64,000 nucleotides of DNA from Pseudoalteromonas holothuriae (GTDB lineage: Bacteria; Pseudomonadota; Gammaproteobacteria; Enterobacterales; Alteromonadaceae), in contig NZ_CAMAPC010000002.1 in NCBI RefSeq assembly GCF_945859825.1, positions 372,001 through 436,000 of the forward strand, read 5' to 3'. Below the pieces are notes generated by a model. That model was not told the origin of the DNA and did no database searches. It worked only from the letters and a program-made list of their open reading frames with translations. Shown here one piece after another: positions 27,380 to 38,951 of this stretch. The position numbers and the translations under genes are program-made. The number at the start of each line of letters is the position of its first letter. Position 1 is the first letter of the stretch.

Positions 27380-28054
27380 TTATTGTTTGAGTGGGGTATC
27401 ACGACTGCTTAACTGTGAAAGAGGGTGAGTTTGAGTGATATCACTCACTAAGATCACAAAAGCGGCATTTCTATAAGGTAAAGCAATTACACTACCCTTA
27501 TGAAAATTAACTGCTTTAGCTCCGAATTTAAGGTGTTCATAATGTTGTGATAGTGTTGTATTGGCATCACTACTCCAATAATCTCCTTTTTGAATGTTTA
27601 TGAAGTAATCATGGGCAATATAAACATGCCCAGGTCTTGATGGGCTTTGTAGTAAGCTGGCTAACTCGGATTCTGTCGGTAGTCGCCAATTAGTTTGACC
27701 GCATAAGGAAAGTGTGTTGGTGCGATTGATAAGATCCTGTGTATCGCAGCGTGCTGTTTCAAAGTAACAGTCGCCAAAGTTCGGGTGGCCTTTATTTTGG
27801 TCATACCAAGAGTAGGTCCAGTAGCCATCATGTATAGATTCATCATCAGTTTTAACTTCCCATAATAGACTGAGTTGATTATCAAGTACGCAGGACCAAG
27901 GGCCTTGCCAGGGTGTTAATTGTCTACCTTGTGCTGTTATTTTGGTAAAGCGCTGGTGATGCTGCGGGACGATTTCTTTATGGCCACCATAGTTAACATT
28001 TAGATATAATAGTACTGCAACTAACAGCACGGATATGATTGCGCGTGTAATCAC
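27380..28054 (-). CDS. Membrane-anchored DUF1566 (Lcl C-terminal) protein
   Basis: 224 aa. An N-terminal signal anchor (about 5-22) is followed by an exported domain with the DUF1566 hallmark NWRLPTESELASLL and the closing GDYWSSDA block. Six cysteines (for example FGDCYFETARCD and SLCGQTN) suggest disulphides. The domain's function is unknown. Its start overlaps the stop of the cytochrome-type gene by 4 bases, so the two are translationally coupled. Confidence 0.75.
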   Translation of the reverse strand: MITRAIISVLLVAVLLYLNVNYGGHKEIVPQHHQRFTKITAQGRQLTPWQGPWSCVLDNQLSLLWEVKTDDESIHDGYWTYSWYDQNKGHPNFGDCYFETARCDTQDLINRTNTLSLCGQTNWRLPTESELASLLQSPSRPGHVYIAHDYFINIQKGDYWSSDANTTLSQHYEHLKFGAKAVNFHKGSVIALPYRNAAFVILVSDITQTHPLSQLSSRDTPLKQ

Positions 28055-29553
28055 AGCGAATACCTCAATTTAATCGCTCGTTGGTGACGAGAATGCGCAA
28101 TTTGGCTGCTATCGAAAGCGGAGACCCAGATACAGGTGCCATTATTAAGCGCTATATCATGAGCGGAGTGAGTCTGATTTTGCCTAACAAGTTCTAATGT
28201 CCAATAACCTGCTTGCCATTGGCCTTTTGCTCTTACATCTGCCCTATCTCCTTCAAAGCGATTAGAGCGGTAGAGTACAGAGCTCAATTGTGCATTAACT
28301 GGGTAAGTATCCAATGATACTTGATAGGGAGTGCTGGCAAACCAGTCAAGTACAGGTTCTGAGGTATTTGATTTTTCTTTAGGTAAACGCTTTGGTATTA
28401 TCATGTGCGAAGAGTACCACTGCCAATTCATAACATAAGCGCCGCTTTCTTTACTATCAATTAAATAGCCCGCTTTGTAACGGCGTTGGCCATTGAGTGG
28501 CACAGCTAGAGGGCCAAAAAAGTTATCATCTGCCAGCACCATATCGTTAGTACGTACTGCTTTCCAATGCCACAAATCTCGTACCCTTCCATCTAGACTG
28601 GCGTGATACCCTTTACCATGCCAGTTACTGGGGTGGTGCGTAAAAGGCTGTTTACCTAAATGAATGGTGCCATCAGCGCCAAATTGACAGCTATCAGATA
28701 ACATCACTGCAAATTTATCTTCATAGTAACTTTGTTCATCAAAGTGATAAAATCCATTTTCTTTTACTTTCCAACCTGAGCGAGTTTTTATAAGAGGCAA
28801 ATGATTTAAACTTTGAGTTGGGTCTGCCCAGCGAAATAAAAAAAATGTTTCTTTATGATTGCTAAGTGCTTTTATCTGTACTGGCGTATAACCGTTGTAA
28901 AAATTAGCACCATGGTGTGTATCCACTAACAATGATGCTGCTTTTTGCCATTGCGGTTCATTGCCAATACCATCGATTTCCATTAATACATTAGATGAAA
29001 TGGGCGTAATATTTAAAGTGTGAGTCAGAGACTGCATATAATAAAATAATGCACAAGTTACAAGTGTTAGTGCGACAGTTAATTGATATGGTATAAATCG
29101 AAGAGGTATATAAAAAACTTTTTTCAGAACTTTGTGGCCAAGCTGTAAAATATAAACCCAACTATGTAAAAGCAAATATATAAGCATCACTAAAGCACTA
29201 TAATAGTGAACAGGTACAAATTGTTGTGGCAGCCAATCGAGTAATAACAAACTGCCACTTAAAACACTGCTGCCTATACTCAAATAGCCCAAGTAAGTGA
29301 TGAATTTATGATAGTTAGATTGTACCGTTACTTTTTTATAACGACGTCTAAAAAAAATGTAGTAACAAACAAGCACTAGTATCGTAATCCCACTGATTAG
29401 ATGTAATGTGTGCACTTGGCCATTAGGTAACACAGCAGAAAATTGTAGTAAGTAAGGTTTATTTAAAGTTGCAATACGCAAACCTGATAACAAGCTTGCA
29501 GTGATACTGAGGATTACCACATAGTGCAAAATAATAAAGGTAAAACGTCGCAC
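28051..29553 (-). CDS. Cytochrome b561-like membrane domain fused to an ethylbenzene-dehydrogenase-type haem-binding domain
   Basis: 500 aa. The N-terminal 180 residues form about five membrane helices with histidines spaced as in di-haem cytochrome b (H in ILHYV, HLISG, VHYYS and LLHSWV). Residues about 190-500 resemble the EB_dh/cytochrome c-552 haem-binding domain (IDGIGNEPQWQKAASL, LFRWADPTQSL, DLWHWKAVRTN and others). Inferred to be a transmembrane electron-transfer protein. First gene of a leftward run with the DUF1566 and phosphoesterase genes. Confidence 0.7.
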   Translation of the reverse strand: MRRFTFIILHYVVILSITASLLSGLRIATLNKPYLLQFSAVLPNGQVHTLHLISGITILVLVCYYIFFRRRYKKVTVQSNYHKFITYLGYLSIGSSVLSGSLLLLDWLPQQFVPVHYYSALVMLIYLLLHSWVYILQLGHKVLKKVFYIPLRFIPYQLTVALTLVTCALFYYMQSLTHTLNITPISSNVLMEIDGIGNEPQWQKAASLLVDTHHGANFYNGYTPVQIKALSNHKETFFLFRWADPTQSLNHLPLIKTRSGWKVKENGFYHFDEQSYYEDKFAVMLSDSCQFGADGTIHLGKQPFTHHPSNWHGKGYHASLDGRVRDLWHWKAVRTNDMVLADDNFFGPLAVPLNGQRRYKAGYLIDSKESGAYVMNWQWYSSHMIIPKRLPKEKSNTSEPVLDWFASTPYQVSLDTYPVNAQLSSVLYRSNRFEGDRADVRAKGQWQAGYWTLELVRQNQTHSAHDIALNNGTCIWVSAFDSSQIAHSRHQRAIKLRYSL

Positions 29554-29702
29554 AAAAGCCTCAAAAGTAAGATAAAAGTTAATTTATTTTACATGCTATT
29601 TACTTTGTGTGAAGTAAAGATGACAAGATATCTATTCTGTTGTTAATTCTGGTGCATATTTAGCGAATATAAGATCCTAATCTATACTCATTTATATGGT
29701 TG

Positions 29703-29797
29703 ATATACGTATGTAGTTATTCTGCATGAGTCATTTTTAGCGAAGTTAATGAGTCAGTTAGCTCGCTAAAATGGGCACTGTTTTAATCAAATTAGTA
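29703..29797 (-). repeat. Dispersed repeat, partial copy 4, inverted
   Basis: Read on the minus strand it aligns with the left part of the core repeat: a GATTAAAAC segment, GCGAGCTAACTGACTCA, GCTAAAAATGACTCATGC, then AGAATAACTACATAC. Only the left half of the module is present. It lies in the divergent gap between the cytochrome gene and the diguanylate cyclase; the rest of that gap shows nothing clear. Confidence 0.6.
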
Positions 29798-29811
29798 TTA
29801 ATGAGAGAGTA

Positions 29812-31002
29812 ATGATGACTGTACAAAAAATAGCGAAAGATAACGTTATTGATAGTGTGACTGACATCGTTGCCTGTCTAAATACCAGCAACTCTATTCA
29901 AAGATTCTTGCTTGATATCCACTGTATTTTGCAAAAAGTAACTTATGCAGATAATTTTTATGTGGTGTTATTTGGCAGTGATGATGGCGTGCTGAGTTTT
30001 CCATATTTTCATGATGTGATGGACAATATACGCGAAGAAGATTTAGGCGATATTGATATTAAAAAGGTTGAAAATACGTTGACTGGGTATGCTGTAAATC
30101 AACGCAAAATTTGTAACTTTACTGAACAAGATATTAAAGCGCTGATTGAAAAAGGGAGTATTCAAGTTTTAGGTACAATGCCAAAGCAATGGTTATGCTT
30201 TCCGCTTACAAATCGCAGTTCATTTTTAGGGGCATTTATCATCCAGTCCTACCGTAACGAGCAAGAATACTCGGGGGTGATAGTGGATGTGCTTTATACC
30301 ATTAGTCACGTTATTTCGTCGGCGCTAGATGCTTTTAACAATCAGCGAGCATTACTAGAAGCAAATGAAGCTCTACAAGTTTATCAAAAAGAATTGGAGC
30401 AGCGGGTTCAGGAGCGTACGCAAGAGTTACAAAAAAGTTTAGAAGAAGTGCGTTTAGAAGTTACTAAGCGAGAGCAGTTGCAACATCAGCTTGAGTATGA
30501 ATCTTTACATGATAACTTGACAGGCTTGGCAAACCGAAAATATTTATTCAAAGAGTTATCTCGCTTGTCATCAAAATCTAAACGTATAGCGCTTGAGGTT
30601 TATGTACTTTATATAGATTTAGATGACTTTAAACCAATTAATGATACTTATGGACATCACGCGGGTGATGTTGTGTTGCAAACAGTGGCACAAAGATTAA
30701 CCAAAGAGGTGAGAAGTTACGACTTAGTGTCGCGTTTGGGCGGAGATGAGTTTGTTGTATTGATGACAGAGCCGCTTCACTTTGGTGTGTTAAAGCAGGT
30801 TTGTCAGAGGCTACTTGATAAAATCTGCGCGCCTATAGAGGTGGCAGAATCTAAACAAGTTCAATGTGGTTGTAGTATCGGTGTGGCTGGTAATTACGCG
30901 CAGATATTCAGCGCCGAAGGCATTTTGCATCAAGCAGATGATGCGCTTTATAAGGCTAAAAATAATGGCAAAAAGCAAATTTCTTTTTCTGTATCAAAAT
31001 AA
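29812..31002 (+). CDS. GAF-GGDEF diguanylate cyclase
   Basis: 396 aa, soluble. A GAF sensor domain (about 15-180) is joined by a coiled-coil helix (about 185-225) to a GGDEF domain. The active site is RLGGDEF and the allosteric inhibitory site RSYD precedes it at the usual spacing, so product inhibition is expected. It makes cyclic di-GMP from two GTP. Monocistronic, RBS GAGAG before the ATG. Confidence 0.93.
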   Translation: MMTVQKIAKDNVIDSVTDIVACLNTSNSIQRFLLDIHCILQKVTYADNFYVVLFGSDDGVLSFPYFHDVMDNIREEDLGDIDIKKVENTLTGYAVNQRKICNFTEQDIKALIEKGSIQVLGTMPKQWLCFPLTNRSSFLGAFIIQSYRNEQEYSGVIVDVLYTISHVISSALDAFNNQRALLEANEALQVYQKELEQRVQERTQELQKSLEEVRLEVTKREQLQHQLEYESLHDNLTGLANRKYLFKELSRLSSKSKRIALEVYVLYIDLDDFKPINDTYGHHAGDVVLQTVAQRLTKEVRSYDLVSRLGGDEFVVLMTEPLHFGVLKQVCQRLLDKICAPIEVAESKQVQCGCSIGVAGNYAQIFSAEGILHQADDALYKAKNNGKKQISFSVSK

Positions 31003-31020
31003 CATGAGCACGTTATAAAA

Positions 31021-31053
31021 CTTTGCTTTAGGTCATCTTTGCTTTAGGATCAT
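31021..31053 (+). repeat. Short tandem duplication
   Basis: CTTTGCTTTAGGTCAT is followed directly by CTTTGCTTTAGGATCAT. A 16-17-base duplication in the spacer before the DUF2066 gene. Confidence 0.7.
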
Positions 31054-31080
31054 CTTATAAAGGTTTACTTATCTTAAGTT

Positions 31081-32136
31081 ATGGCATTGAGAATATTATT
31101 TGTTTTTTGTTGGATATGGTCGTTTCAAAGCGCAGCCGTAGAGGTTACAGATCTTTACCAAAGTGAGCTTTACGTAACTGATAAAAGTCGGGCTACCCGG
31201 GTAACAGCGAGCCAGCAAGCATTGTATAATGTGATTAAAAAACTCACTGGACGCCATGAGGAGACAGACTCTGCGTTAATAAAACAAGCCATGCGCTCAA
31301 TTTCAGACTACATGCTCAAATATGAGTATCTTGAGGTAGCAGATGGCTCTACAAAAATTAGAGTGAGATTTGAGCCTAGTAAAGTTGAAGAGCTCGTGCG
31401 TGATGCGCAATTACCATTGTGGGGTAATCGTAGACCTCTCATAGCAATTTGGTTAGTGATTGAAGATAATTTTCGCCGAGAGTTTGTAACCCAAGATAGT
31501 TACCCACAATTAGAAAGGTTGATTTATGATACCGCAGCTGAGTGGGGGGTGCCCGTGATTGTGCCTTTATTAGACTTAGACGACTTAGCGAAGGTCAGTG
31601 TAGCTGAAGTGTGGGGAAACTTTTCTAAGCCGGTGGAGTCTGCATCGAGGCGCTATAATGCAGAACGGGTGATAACGGCTCGGATGTTTCAGCAACCTAG
31701 CAGTAGCAGGTGGCAGTTAGAATGGCGTTATACAGACGCGCAAATGTTTGAAGTAAATAAGTTGGTGGGTGATAAACAACAAACGCTGATCTCGATGATA
31801 AACGATTTTTCTTCCGCTTTAGCACAAAATTATGCGATTGACCCAAATCAATTAACGGCCCTACAGACCACGACTTTAATGGTAGATAACTTAAACTCTT
31901 TCAGTTCTATTGAATTAGCAAAGCGACAGCTAGTAAGCATGAGTACGGTGGAGGATGTGGATGTAACTTATCGCTCTGGCGATAAAGTGCGTTTTCAAAT
32001 AAAGCATGGCTCTACCCTTGATGATTTAGTTAAGTCGTTAAATTTAGAGCAAGCATTTAGCGTATACGTTGACCCACATGCTTTTTATCAAATTGCCAAT
32101 GCAACTAACCTTAGATATAGCTGGGTAGGCGAATAG
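31081..32136 (+). CDS. DUF2066 periplasmic protein
   Basis: 351 aa with a signal peptide (about 1-19, ending SAAVEV). It matches the DUF2066 family by the N-terminal VTDLYQSELYV, ASQQALYNVIKKLTGR and a PLLDLDDLAKVSVAEVWG segment. The function is unknown. In gammaproteobacteria this family often precedes hda, as here (2-base gap). The context therefore suggests co-transcription rather than a role in replication. Confidence 0.85.
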   Translation: MALRILFVFCWIWSFQSAAVEVTDLYQSELYVTDKSRATRVTASQQALYNVIKKLTGRHEETDSALIKQAMRSISDYMLKYEYLEVADGSTKIRVRFEPSKVEELVRDAQLPLWGNRRPLIAIWLVIEDNFRREFVTQDSYPQLERLIYDTAAEWGVPVIVPLLDLDDLAKVSVAEVWGNFSKPVESASRRYNAERVITARMFQQPSSSRWQLEWRYTDAQMFEVNKLVGDKQQTLISMINDFSSALAQNYAIDPNQLTALQTTTLMVDNLNSFSSIELAKRQLVSMSTVEDVDVTYRSGDKVRFQIKHGSTLDDLVKSLNLEQAFSVYVDPHAFYQIANATNLRYSWVGE

Positions 32137-32138
32137 AG

Positions 32139-32846
32139 ATGAGTAATGAACCTTTACAAATGGCTTTGCCTGTCACACTTCCAGACGATGAAACATTTGC
32201 GTCTTACTTTGGGGGAGCACAATCGCTTGAAGTTAATCACTTAAAAGTGTCTCTAAAGAATATGTCGCAGGCTTTTCAATACACTTACTTATGCGGATTA
32301 GCTGATTCGGGTAAGTCACATTTGCTTTATGCAACTTGTATACACGCGCAGGAGATAGGACTTTCGACCATTTTATTGAGCCTACGTGAAGTAATTGATT
32401 TTGGACCAGCAGTATTGGATGGGCTTGAGTCACTGGATGTGGTGTGCATTGATGATGTGCATTTAGTTGCGGGTGTTGATCAATGGGAAAAAGCACTGTT
32501 CAACTTTTTTAACCGCTTTAGCGAGCCAAACAAATGCCTTGTTGTGACAGCTGACTTGTTGCCAAGTATGCTGAACATTAATTTACCGGACCTTGAGTCG
32601 CGTTTAGCTTGGGGAACGACTTTTCAGATACGCTCTATGAGCGATGATGATAAAGCAGAAGCACTTGTAAAGCGGGCTAATATGCGTGGATTAGAGTTAT
32701 CAGATGAATGCGCTCGATTTTTGCTAACGCGTTTAAGTCGCGATATGCGTGCGTTACTTGATGTTTTAGATAAGTTGGACCATGCATCAATGGCAGCACA
32801 AAGAAAGCTCACCATTCCATTTATCAAAACGACACTTAATTTGTAA
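32139..32846 (+). CDS. hda: Hda, DnaA regulatory inactivator
   Basis: 235 aa AAA+ protein homologous to DnaA domain III. The N-terminal clamp-binding motif QMALP is followed by LPDDETFASYF, as in E. coli Hda (QLSLP). The P-loop GLADSGKSHL, Walker B VVCIDDVH and the sensor segments are present. With the beta clamp it stimulates ATP hydrolysis by DnaA and prevents re-initiation. Tightly coupled to the upstream DUF2066 gene. Confidence 0.93.
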   Translation: MSNEPLQMALPVTLPDDETFASYFGGAQSLEVNHLKVSLKNMSQAFQYTYLCGLADSGKSHLLYATCIHAQEIGLSTILLSLREVIDFGPAVLDGLESLDVVCIDDVHLVAGVDQWEKALFNFFNRFSEPNKCLVVTADLLPSMLNINLPDLESRLAWGTTFQIRSMSDDDKAEALVKRANMRGLELSDECARFLLTRLSRDMRALLDVLDKLDHASMAAQRKLTIPFIKTTLNL

Positions 32847-32892
32847 TAAATTAGGTGAAAAGCGGCTTATTATGAGAATAATTCGCCGCTAA

Positions 32893-34005
<1,113 letters not shown>

Positions 34006-34018
34006 GAGTGATGTAAAT

Positions 34019-36406
34019 ATGAAATTTAGTGAAAAGTGGTTAAGAGAGTGGGTTAATCCAGCCATTGATACTGAGACTCTATCTGAACAGCTTTCTATGG
34101 CTGGTTTAGAGGTGGATGGTTTAGATGCTGTTGCAGGTGATTTTACTGGGGTAGTGATAGGGGAAGTCGTTGAATGTGCTCAACATCCTGACGCTGATAA
34201 GTTACGTGTAACTAAAATTAATGTTGGCGAAGACGAGCTGTTGGATATTGTCTGTGGCGCAGCAAATTGTCGCGCAGGCTTAAAAGTAGCAGTTGCGAAA
34301 GTGGGGGCTGTATTACCTGGTGACTTTAAAATTAAAAAAGCCAAGTTACGAGGTCAACCATCTCACGGTATGCTGTGTGCGTTTGAAGAGCTTGGTATGG
34401 CAGAAAGTTCAGAGGGTATCTTAGAATTACCTACTGATGCACCTGTTGGGCAGTGTATCCGCGAATACTTTTCTTTAGATGACGTTACTATTGATGTGGA
34501 TTTAACGGCTAACCGCAGTGATTGTTTAGGCATTAAAGGTTTAGCACGTGAAGTAGGCGTTTTAAATTCACTTGACGTTTGTGCAATAAATATTGAGCCA
34601 GTGCCGCCGAGCATTGACGACAAAATAGCCATAGAGCTTGTTAATAGTGCATCGTGCCCGCGCTACCTAGGCAGAATCATCAAGGGTATTAACCTTGATG
34701 CAACGACACCACTTTGGATGGTTGAAAAGCTACGTCGCTCGGGTGTGCGCTCTATTGACCCTGTCGTTGACGTTACCAACTACGTATTGTTAGAGCTTGG
34801 TCACCCAATGCATGCTTTTGATTTAGCTGCGATTGATGGTGGTATTAAAGTTCGCAACGCGAACGAGCAAGAAGAGTTAGTCTTGCTCGATGGTAATACC
34901 GCTAAGTTAAACTCGTCTACATTGCTTATAGCTGATGACAATAAAGCGTTGGCGATGGCGGGAATTTTTGGTGGTGAAGCGTCTGGCGTAAAAGCAGGCA
35001 CCAAAGATATTTTATTAGAAAGTGCCTTTTTTGCACCGCTTGCGATTGCTGGTCAAGCGCGTAGTTACGGACTGCATACCGATGCGTCTCACCGCTACGA
35101 ACGTGGCGTGGACTATACACTTCAACACGATGCTATGCACAGAGCGACAGCATTATTATTGGAGATTGTAGGCGGTCAGGCAGGCCCTGTTGTTGAAGCT
35201 GTGTCAGAAGCTGATTTACCAAAAGAAAAATCTGTAACGTTACGCCGAGAGCGTTTAGATAGAGTGATAGGCCACCCTATTGCTGATGATAAGGTGAGCG
35301 ATATTTTAGCGCGCCTTGGCTTACAAGTCAGTTTTGAAAATGATGTTTGGCAAGCAATAGTGCCTAGTTATCGTTTTGATATCAGTATCGAAGAAGACTT
35401 GATTGAAGAAGTTGCACGGGTGTTTGGTTATAACAACATCCCCAATGTAGCACCTAAAGCTGCGTTAAAAATGACCCATCATGCTGAGGCGAATGTGCCT
35501 GTTGCCCGCTTGCGTAACGAGCTAGTAGCGCGTGGTTACCAAGAGGCTATCACATATAGCTTTGTTGACCCTAAAGCGCAGCAGTTACTTCATCCACAGT
35601 CTGATGCATTAGTATTGCCTCATCCAATTTCGGTTGAAATGTCAGCAATGCGAGTAAGTTTGATGACGGGATTAATCAATGCCGCTGTTTACAACCAAAA
35701 TCGCCAGCAACCACGTATTCGTTTATTTGAGCAAGGTTTAAAGTTCTTATCTGATGACTCGGCAGAAAATGGTGTTGCACAAGTTGCTGTTTTAGGTGGT
35801 ATTGTCTATGGTAATACTCATAATGAGCATTGGTCTATTGCATCTCGCCCCGCTGACTTTTTTGATATTAAAGGGGATGTAGAGGCGTTATTAGCTTTAA
35901 CAAATGATCGTTCACGTTTTAGCTTTAAGGCGCAGGAAAATGATGGCTTGCATCCAGGTCAATCAGCAGCTATATATTTTGATGATGTAAAAGTTGGCTT
36001 TATTGGCGCAGTTCATCCACAATTACAAAAGTCTCTAGGTTTGAACAGTACGGCCTATGTATTTGAAGTTGAAGTGGATGCATTAAGTACTCGCAAGCTT
36101 CCAGAAGCGGTAAATGTGTCTAAATTTCCATCAAATCGCAGAGATATTGCTATTTTAGTTGCAGATGACGTAAAAATAGGCGATATTTTAGAAAGCATTG
36201 AGAAAGTTGGCGGAAATCAATTAGTTGACCTAAACTTATTCGATGTGTATAAGGGCAAAGGTATTGAGCCAAACTTTAAGAGTTTGGCGATTGCTCTGAC
36301 ACTACAAGCGGTTGATAGAACACTCGAAGAGAAAGACATCAATCAAGTTGTAGACAACGTGGTGGCCGAATTGGCCAAACAATTTAATGCATCGTTGAGG
36401 GACTAG
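34019..36406 (+). CDS. pheT: Phenylalanyl-tRNA synthetase beta subunit
   Basis: 795 aa, the same length as E. coli PheT. The N-terminal EMAP/tRNA-binding domain (about 40-150), B3/B4 editing domain (about 210-370), B5 domain and C-terminal anticodon-binding domain ([11 protein letters not shown]) are all recognisable. Partner of PheS; it also edits Tyr-tRNA-Phe. Starts 13 bases after pheS and ends 2 bases before ihfA. Confidence 0.97.
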   Translation: MKFSEKWLREWVNPAIDTETLSEQLSMAGLEVDGLDAVAGDFTGVVIGEVVECAQHPDADKLRVTKINVGEDELLDIVCGAANCRAGLKVAVAKVGAVLPGDFKIKKAKLRGQPSHGMLCAFEELGMAESSEGILELPTDAPVGQCIREYFSLDDVTIDVDLTANRSDCLGIKGLAREVGVLNSLDVCAINIEPVPPSIDDKIAIELVNSASCPRYLGRIIKGINLDATTPLWMVEKLRRSGVRSIDPVVDVTNYVLLELGHPMHAFDLAAIDGGIKVRNANEQEELVLLDGNTAKLNSSTLLIADDNKALAMAGIFGGEASGVKAGTKDILLESAFFAPLAIAGQARSYGLHTDASHRYERGVDYTLQHDAMHRATALLLEIVGGQAGPVVEAVSEADLPKEKSVTLRRERLDRVIGHPIADDKVSDILARLGLQVSFENDVWQAIVPSYRFDISIEEDLIEEVARVFGYNNIPNVAPKAALKMTHHAEANVPVARLRNELVARGYQEAITYSFVDPKAQQLLHPQSDALVLPHPISVEMSAMRVSLMTGLINAAVYNQNRQQPRIRLFEQGLKFLSDDSAENGVAQVAVLGGIVYGNTHNEHWSIASRPADFFDIKGDVEALLALTNDRSRFSFKAQENDGLHPGQSAAIYFDDVKVGFIGAVHPQLQKSLGLNSTAYVFEVEVDALSTRKLPEAVNVSKFPSNRRDIAILVADDVKIGDILESIEKVGGNQLVDLNLFDVYKGKGIEPNFKSLAIALTLQAVDRTLEEKDINQVVDNVVAELAKQFNASLRD

Positions 36407-36408
36407 AT

Positions 36409-36708
36409 ATGGCGCTTACTAAAGCCGACATAGCTGAACACCTATTTGAAAAATTGGGGATAAATAAAAAGGATGCCAAAGACTTAGTTGAAGCGTTTTT
36501 TGAAGAAATCCGCTCAGCGCTTGAAAAAGGAGAGCAAGTTAAGCTCTCTGGATTTGGTAACTTTGATCTTCGTGACAAAAAAGAGAGACCGGGTCGAAAC
36601 CCTAAAACAGGTGAAGACATTCCTATCTCTGCGCGTCGCGTAGTAACTTTCCGTCCAGGTCAAAAACTGAAGACTCGCGTCGAAGTTGGTACCAGTAAAG
36701 AAAGTTAA
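36409..36708 (+). CDS. ihfA: Integration host factor alpha subunit
   Basis: 99 aa, standard IhfA length. The DNA-bending arm [26 protein letters not shown] is diagnostic. It dimerises with IhfB to bend DNA at specific sites. Position after pheST is conserved across gammaproteobacteria. Confidence 0.97.
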   Translation: MALTKADIAEHLFEKLGINKKDAKDLVEAFFEEIRSALEKGEQVKLSGFGNFDLRDKKERPGRNPKTGEDIPISARRVVTFRPGQKLKTRVEVGTSKES

Positions 36709-36735
36709 TATTTTTTAAAAGTTGAAGCTATTCTT

Positions 36736-36770
36736 AAGGCCTTGGGTTAACACTCAAGGCCTTTTGTTTT
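36736..36770 (+). terminator. Terminator of pheST-ihfA
   Basis: AAGGCCTTG and CAAGGCCTT form a 9-bp stem around a 10-base loop, followed by TTGTTTT, 27 bases after ihfA. Confidence 0.85.
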
Positions 36771-36838
36771 GTCATAAATTAGTCATACATATTATTTAAA
36801 CTTGTACCTCTTAAAAATGGCAGGCTGGAGTTTAGATC

Positions 36839-38461
36839 ATGCCAAGGGCATATATGTTCGCAAAGCAATTAAGAAGCGTTGCGTTAGCTTGGCTGGCTTG
36901 CAGCTTTATATTTGGTATTTTACTTGCATTATTATTTTTACAGCACCGTGATAGCGAAAAACACCACATTCAAAGTATTGCAGAAAAAGTGCACTTTGAA
37001 CTTAACTCGCAAATTAAAGAGATAGATGAATTTTTGAATCAGGCTCAGTCGCTTGATGTAAGTTGCCCGCCTGAAACACTATTTAGATTGCGCCAGCAAG
37101 TATTTAAAAACCCTGCAATGAGTGAAATTGGTATTGTTAATCAAAAAGGCCAATTACTGTGTAATTCCTATGAGCGATTAAATCCACCGATTCAAACAAC
37201 AGCGCCAATAAAAGCAGATGGGTTAAGATACCATGGTCCTATCATTAGTGAATATATGGAGGCGTCTGCGTTTGTACTGGCCAGAACACGACCTGATGGC
37301 TATGAAATTAATGTACTGTTACCCAGTGATTGGTTACGTCATACGTTGGAGTTAGAGCAGTATTCTGGTCTTGACTTTATCGCGTTAGTAGATAGTCAAA
37401 CAGGTGTACCTATTATATTGAAAGGCCATTATAGTTTACCGCTAAACGAGCCTTTATTTCCTATTAAAAGATCAGTACAAGCGCAAGGAGAGTTCGATGA
37501 TGGGCAAGGTAAATACCTATATGCTAAACCACTGGCTTCATTACCTAAGCTTGCGATTATAGCGAGCAGCAACAGCCTATCTATTTTTTTAGTTGCCCCA
37601 TCGTCTTTGAGCGTATTGGCTGTGTTGTATCTATTTGCATGGGCCGCTTTGAGCTTTTTACATCATCATTATGAGCAGCGACAATTGAGTTTAAAATCTC
37701 AGCTCAAACACGCCATTGCAAAGCAGCAGTTATTTAATGTTTATCAACCTTTGATCGATGCAAAAACCCAAAATATTGTTGGGGTGGAAGTGTTGATCCG
37801 TTGGCAGCATCCGACTGAAGGTGAATTAGGGCCTGCATATTTTATCCCAGAAGCAGAGAGAAGTGGGGCGATTGTGGCAATATCAATTGCGCAAGTGGAT
37901 ACTGCGCTGGAGGAATTGGCTCCCTTGTTTACTCAAAATCCTGATTTTAAAGTATCGTTTAACGTCAATGGTCAGCTCCTTTGTTGTCAAGAATATCTAA
38001 ATACACTTTATAAAGCACATCAACAGATAAACGCTTTGACCATTGAATTGACAGAGCGAGATGTATTGTCACAACACCAAGTACAGCAAACTTTAGAACA
38101 ATTAGTTCATCAAGGCATAGAGGTCGCAGTCGATGACTTTGGTACGGGTTATTGCGGGTTACAATATCTGCAGAGCTTTCCAATTGATTTGTTGAAAATA
38201 GATCAGAGTTTTGTCGCGTCGATCGGACTTGATAATTTGCAATCCCCCGTTCTTAACGCTGTAATTGAAATGGCGAATAAGTTAGACAAAAAGTTGATAG
38301 CAGAGGGGGTAGAAACACCTCATCAAGCAGCCTACCTTGTCAGTAAAGGTGTGACTGTACATCAGGGTTGGTGCTACTACAAAGCGTTGAAAATAAATGC
38401 TTTGAAAAAAATAACCCACACTAATACAGCATTGTCTTTGGCAAATATTAATGCGGCTTAA
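36839..38461 (+). CDS. CSS-motif EAL-domain c-di-GMP phosphodiesterase
   Basis: 540 aa. Two membrane helices (about 14-34 and 245-270) flank a periplasmic CSS domain with DVSCPP and LLCNSY cysteines, which in this family sense periplasmic redox state. The cytoplasmic EAL domain (about 285-525) has EVL in place of EAL, plus the intact ELTE, DDFGTGY, LKIDQSF and AEGVET motifs, so it is probably active. Convergent with the alpha-glucosidase gene. Confidence 0.9.
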   Translation: MPRAYMFAKQLRSVALAWLACSFIFGILLALLFLQHRDSEKHHIQSIAEKVHFELNSQIKEIDEFLNQAQSLDVSCPPETLFRLRQQVFKNPAMSEIGIVNQKGQLLCNSYERLNPPIQTTAPIKADGLRYHGPIISEYMEASAFVLARTRPDGYEINVLLPSDWLRHTLELEQYSGLDFIALVDSQTGVPIILKGHYSLPLNEPLFPIKRSVQAQGEFDDGQGKYLYAKPLASLPKLAIIASSNSLSIFLVAPSSLSVLAVLYLFAWAALSFLHHHYEQRQLSLKSQLKHAIAKQQLFNVYQPLIDAKTQNIVGVEVLIRWQHPTEGELGPAYFIPEAERSGAIVAISIAQVDTALEELAPLFTQNPDFKVSFNVNGQLLCCQEYLNTLYKAHQQINALTIELTERDVLSQHQVQQTLEQLVHQGIEVAVDDFGTGYCGLQYLQSFPIDLLKIDQSFVASIGLDNLQSPVLNAVIEMANKLDKKLIAEGVETPHQAAYLVSKGVTVHQGWCYYKALKINALKKITHTNTALSLANINAA

Positions 38462-38570
38462 ATTGAGTTGATCAACACCATAAACTGATATAAAAAGCCC
38501 TCTTATGGGTAATTCTGATCAGTTAAGAAATATTTAACGATCCATTGACTGACTTCTGAATGCTTCAAAG

Positions 38571-38601
38571 TCCGATATTTTTTATTGATATCGGATTTTT
38601 T
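38571..38601 (+). terminator. Hairpin with T run inside the IS relic
   Basis: TCCGATAT and ATATCGGA pair around a 9-base loop and are followed by six T. Placed just ahead of the transposase start, it fits the read-through blocker seen near the ends of many insertion sequences. It may now terminate the EAL gene transcript. Confidence 0.75.
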
Positions 38602-38951
38602 ATGTGCTTTGAAATAGAGTTAGCAACAACTTTTGATGCTTTTGAAAAGCTTGCAGAAATACTATCGCCTCAATTAATTGAGCAAGGCTTTAAGCAAGCC
38701 AGTCTAGCAACTGTTAGAAAGCGTCGATAACCTTTAGAGACTGTGCTTCAATGGCAGTGACTCAACTTTTTTGCCGCAATACCACTCATATCGCCATGAA
38801 AATTCCGAAGCACAATACCCAATTACTTAAACAATTAAGTTACTTTAAATTACCAGCAAAACAAGAAGGTAGGCGTTATCATAGATAGGTTAAGGCAAAG
38901 TTTTCTAAATATCCGGCTAATAAAAACAGTAATGCCAATCAGCTTAACTGA
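38602..38951 (+). pseudogene. IS4-family transposase remnant
   Basis: The N-terminal 42 codons (ATTFDAFEKLAEILSPQL, then ATVRKRR) end at TAA. The frame continues PLETVL, so TAA appears to replace a Leu codon in the usual RRLPLE motif. The catalytic core is missing. After a frame change, the C-terminal end is readable (GRRYHR, stop, VKAKFSKYPANKNSNANQLN), as in IS4 transposase tails. It cannot encode an active transposase. Confidence 0.8.

Noticed and set aside
29703..29715. A TACGTATG match that might be another MalR operator.
   Set aside because: It falls within the inverted copy of the dispersed repeat and lacks the flanking TTGAA and GCA of the other sites.
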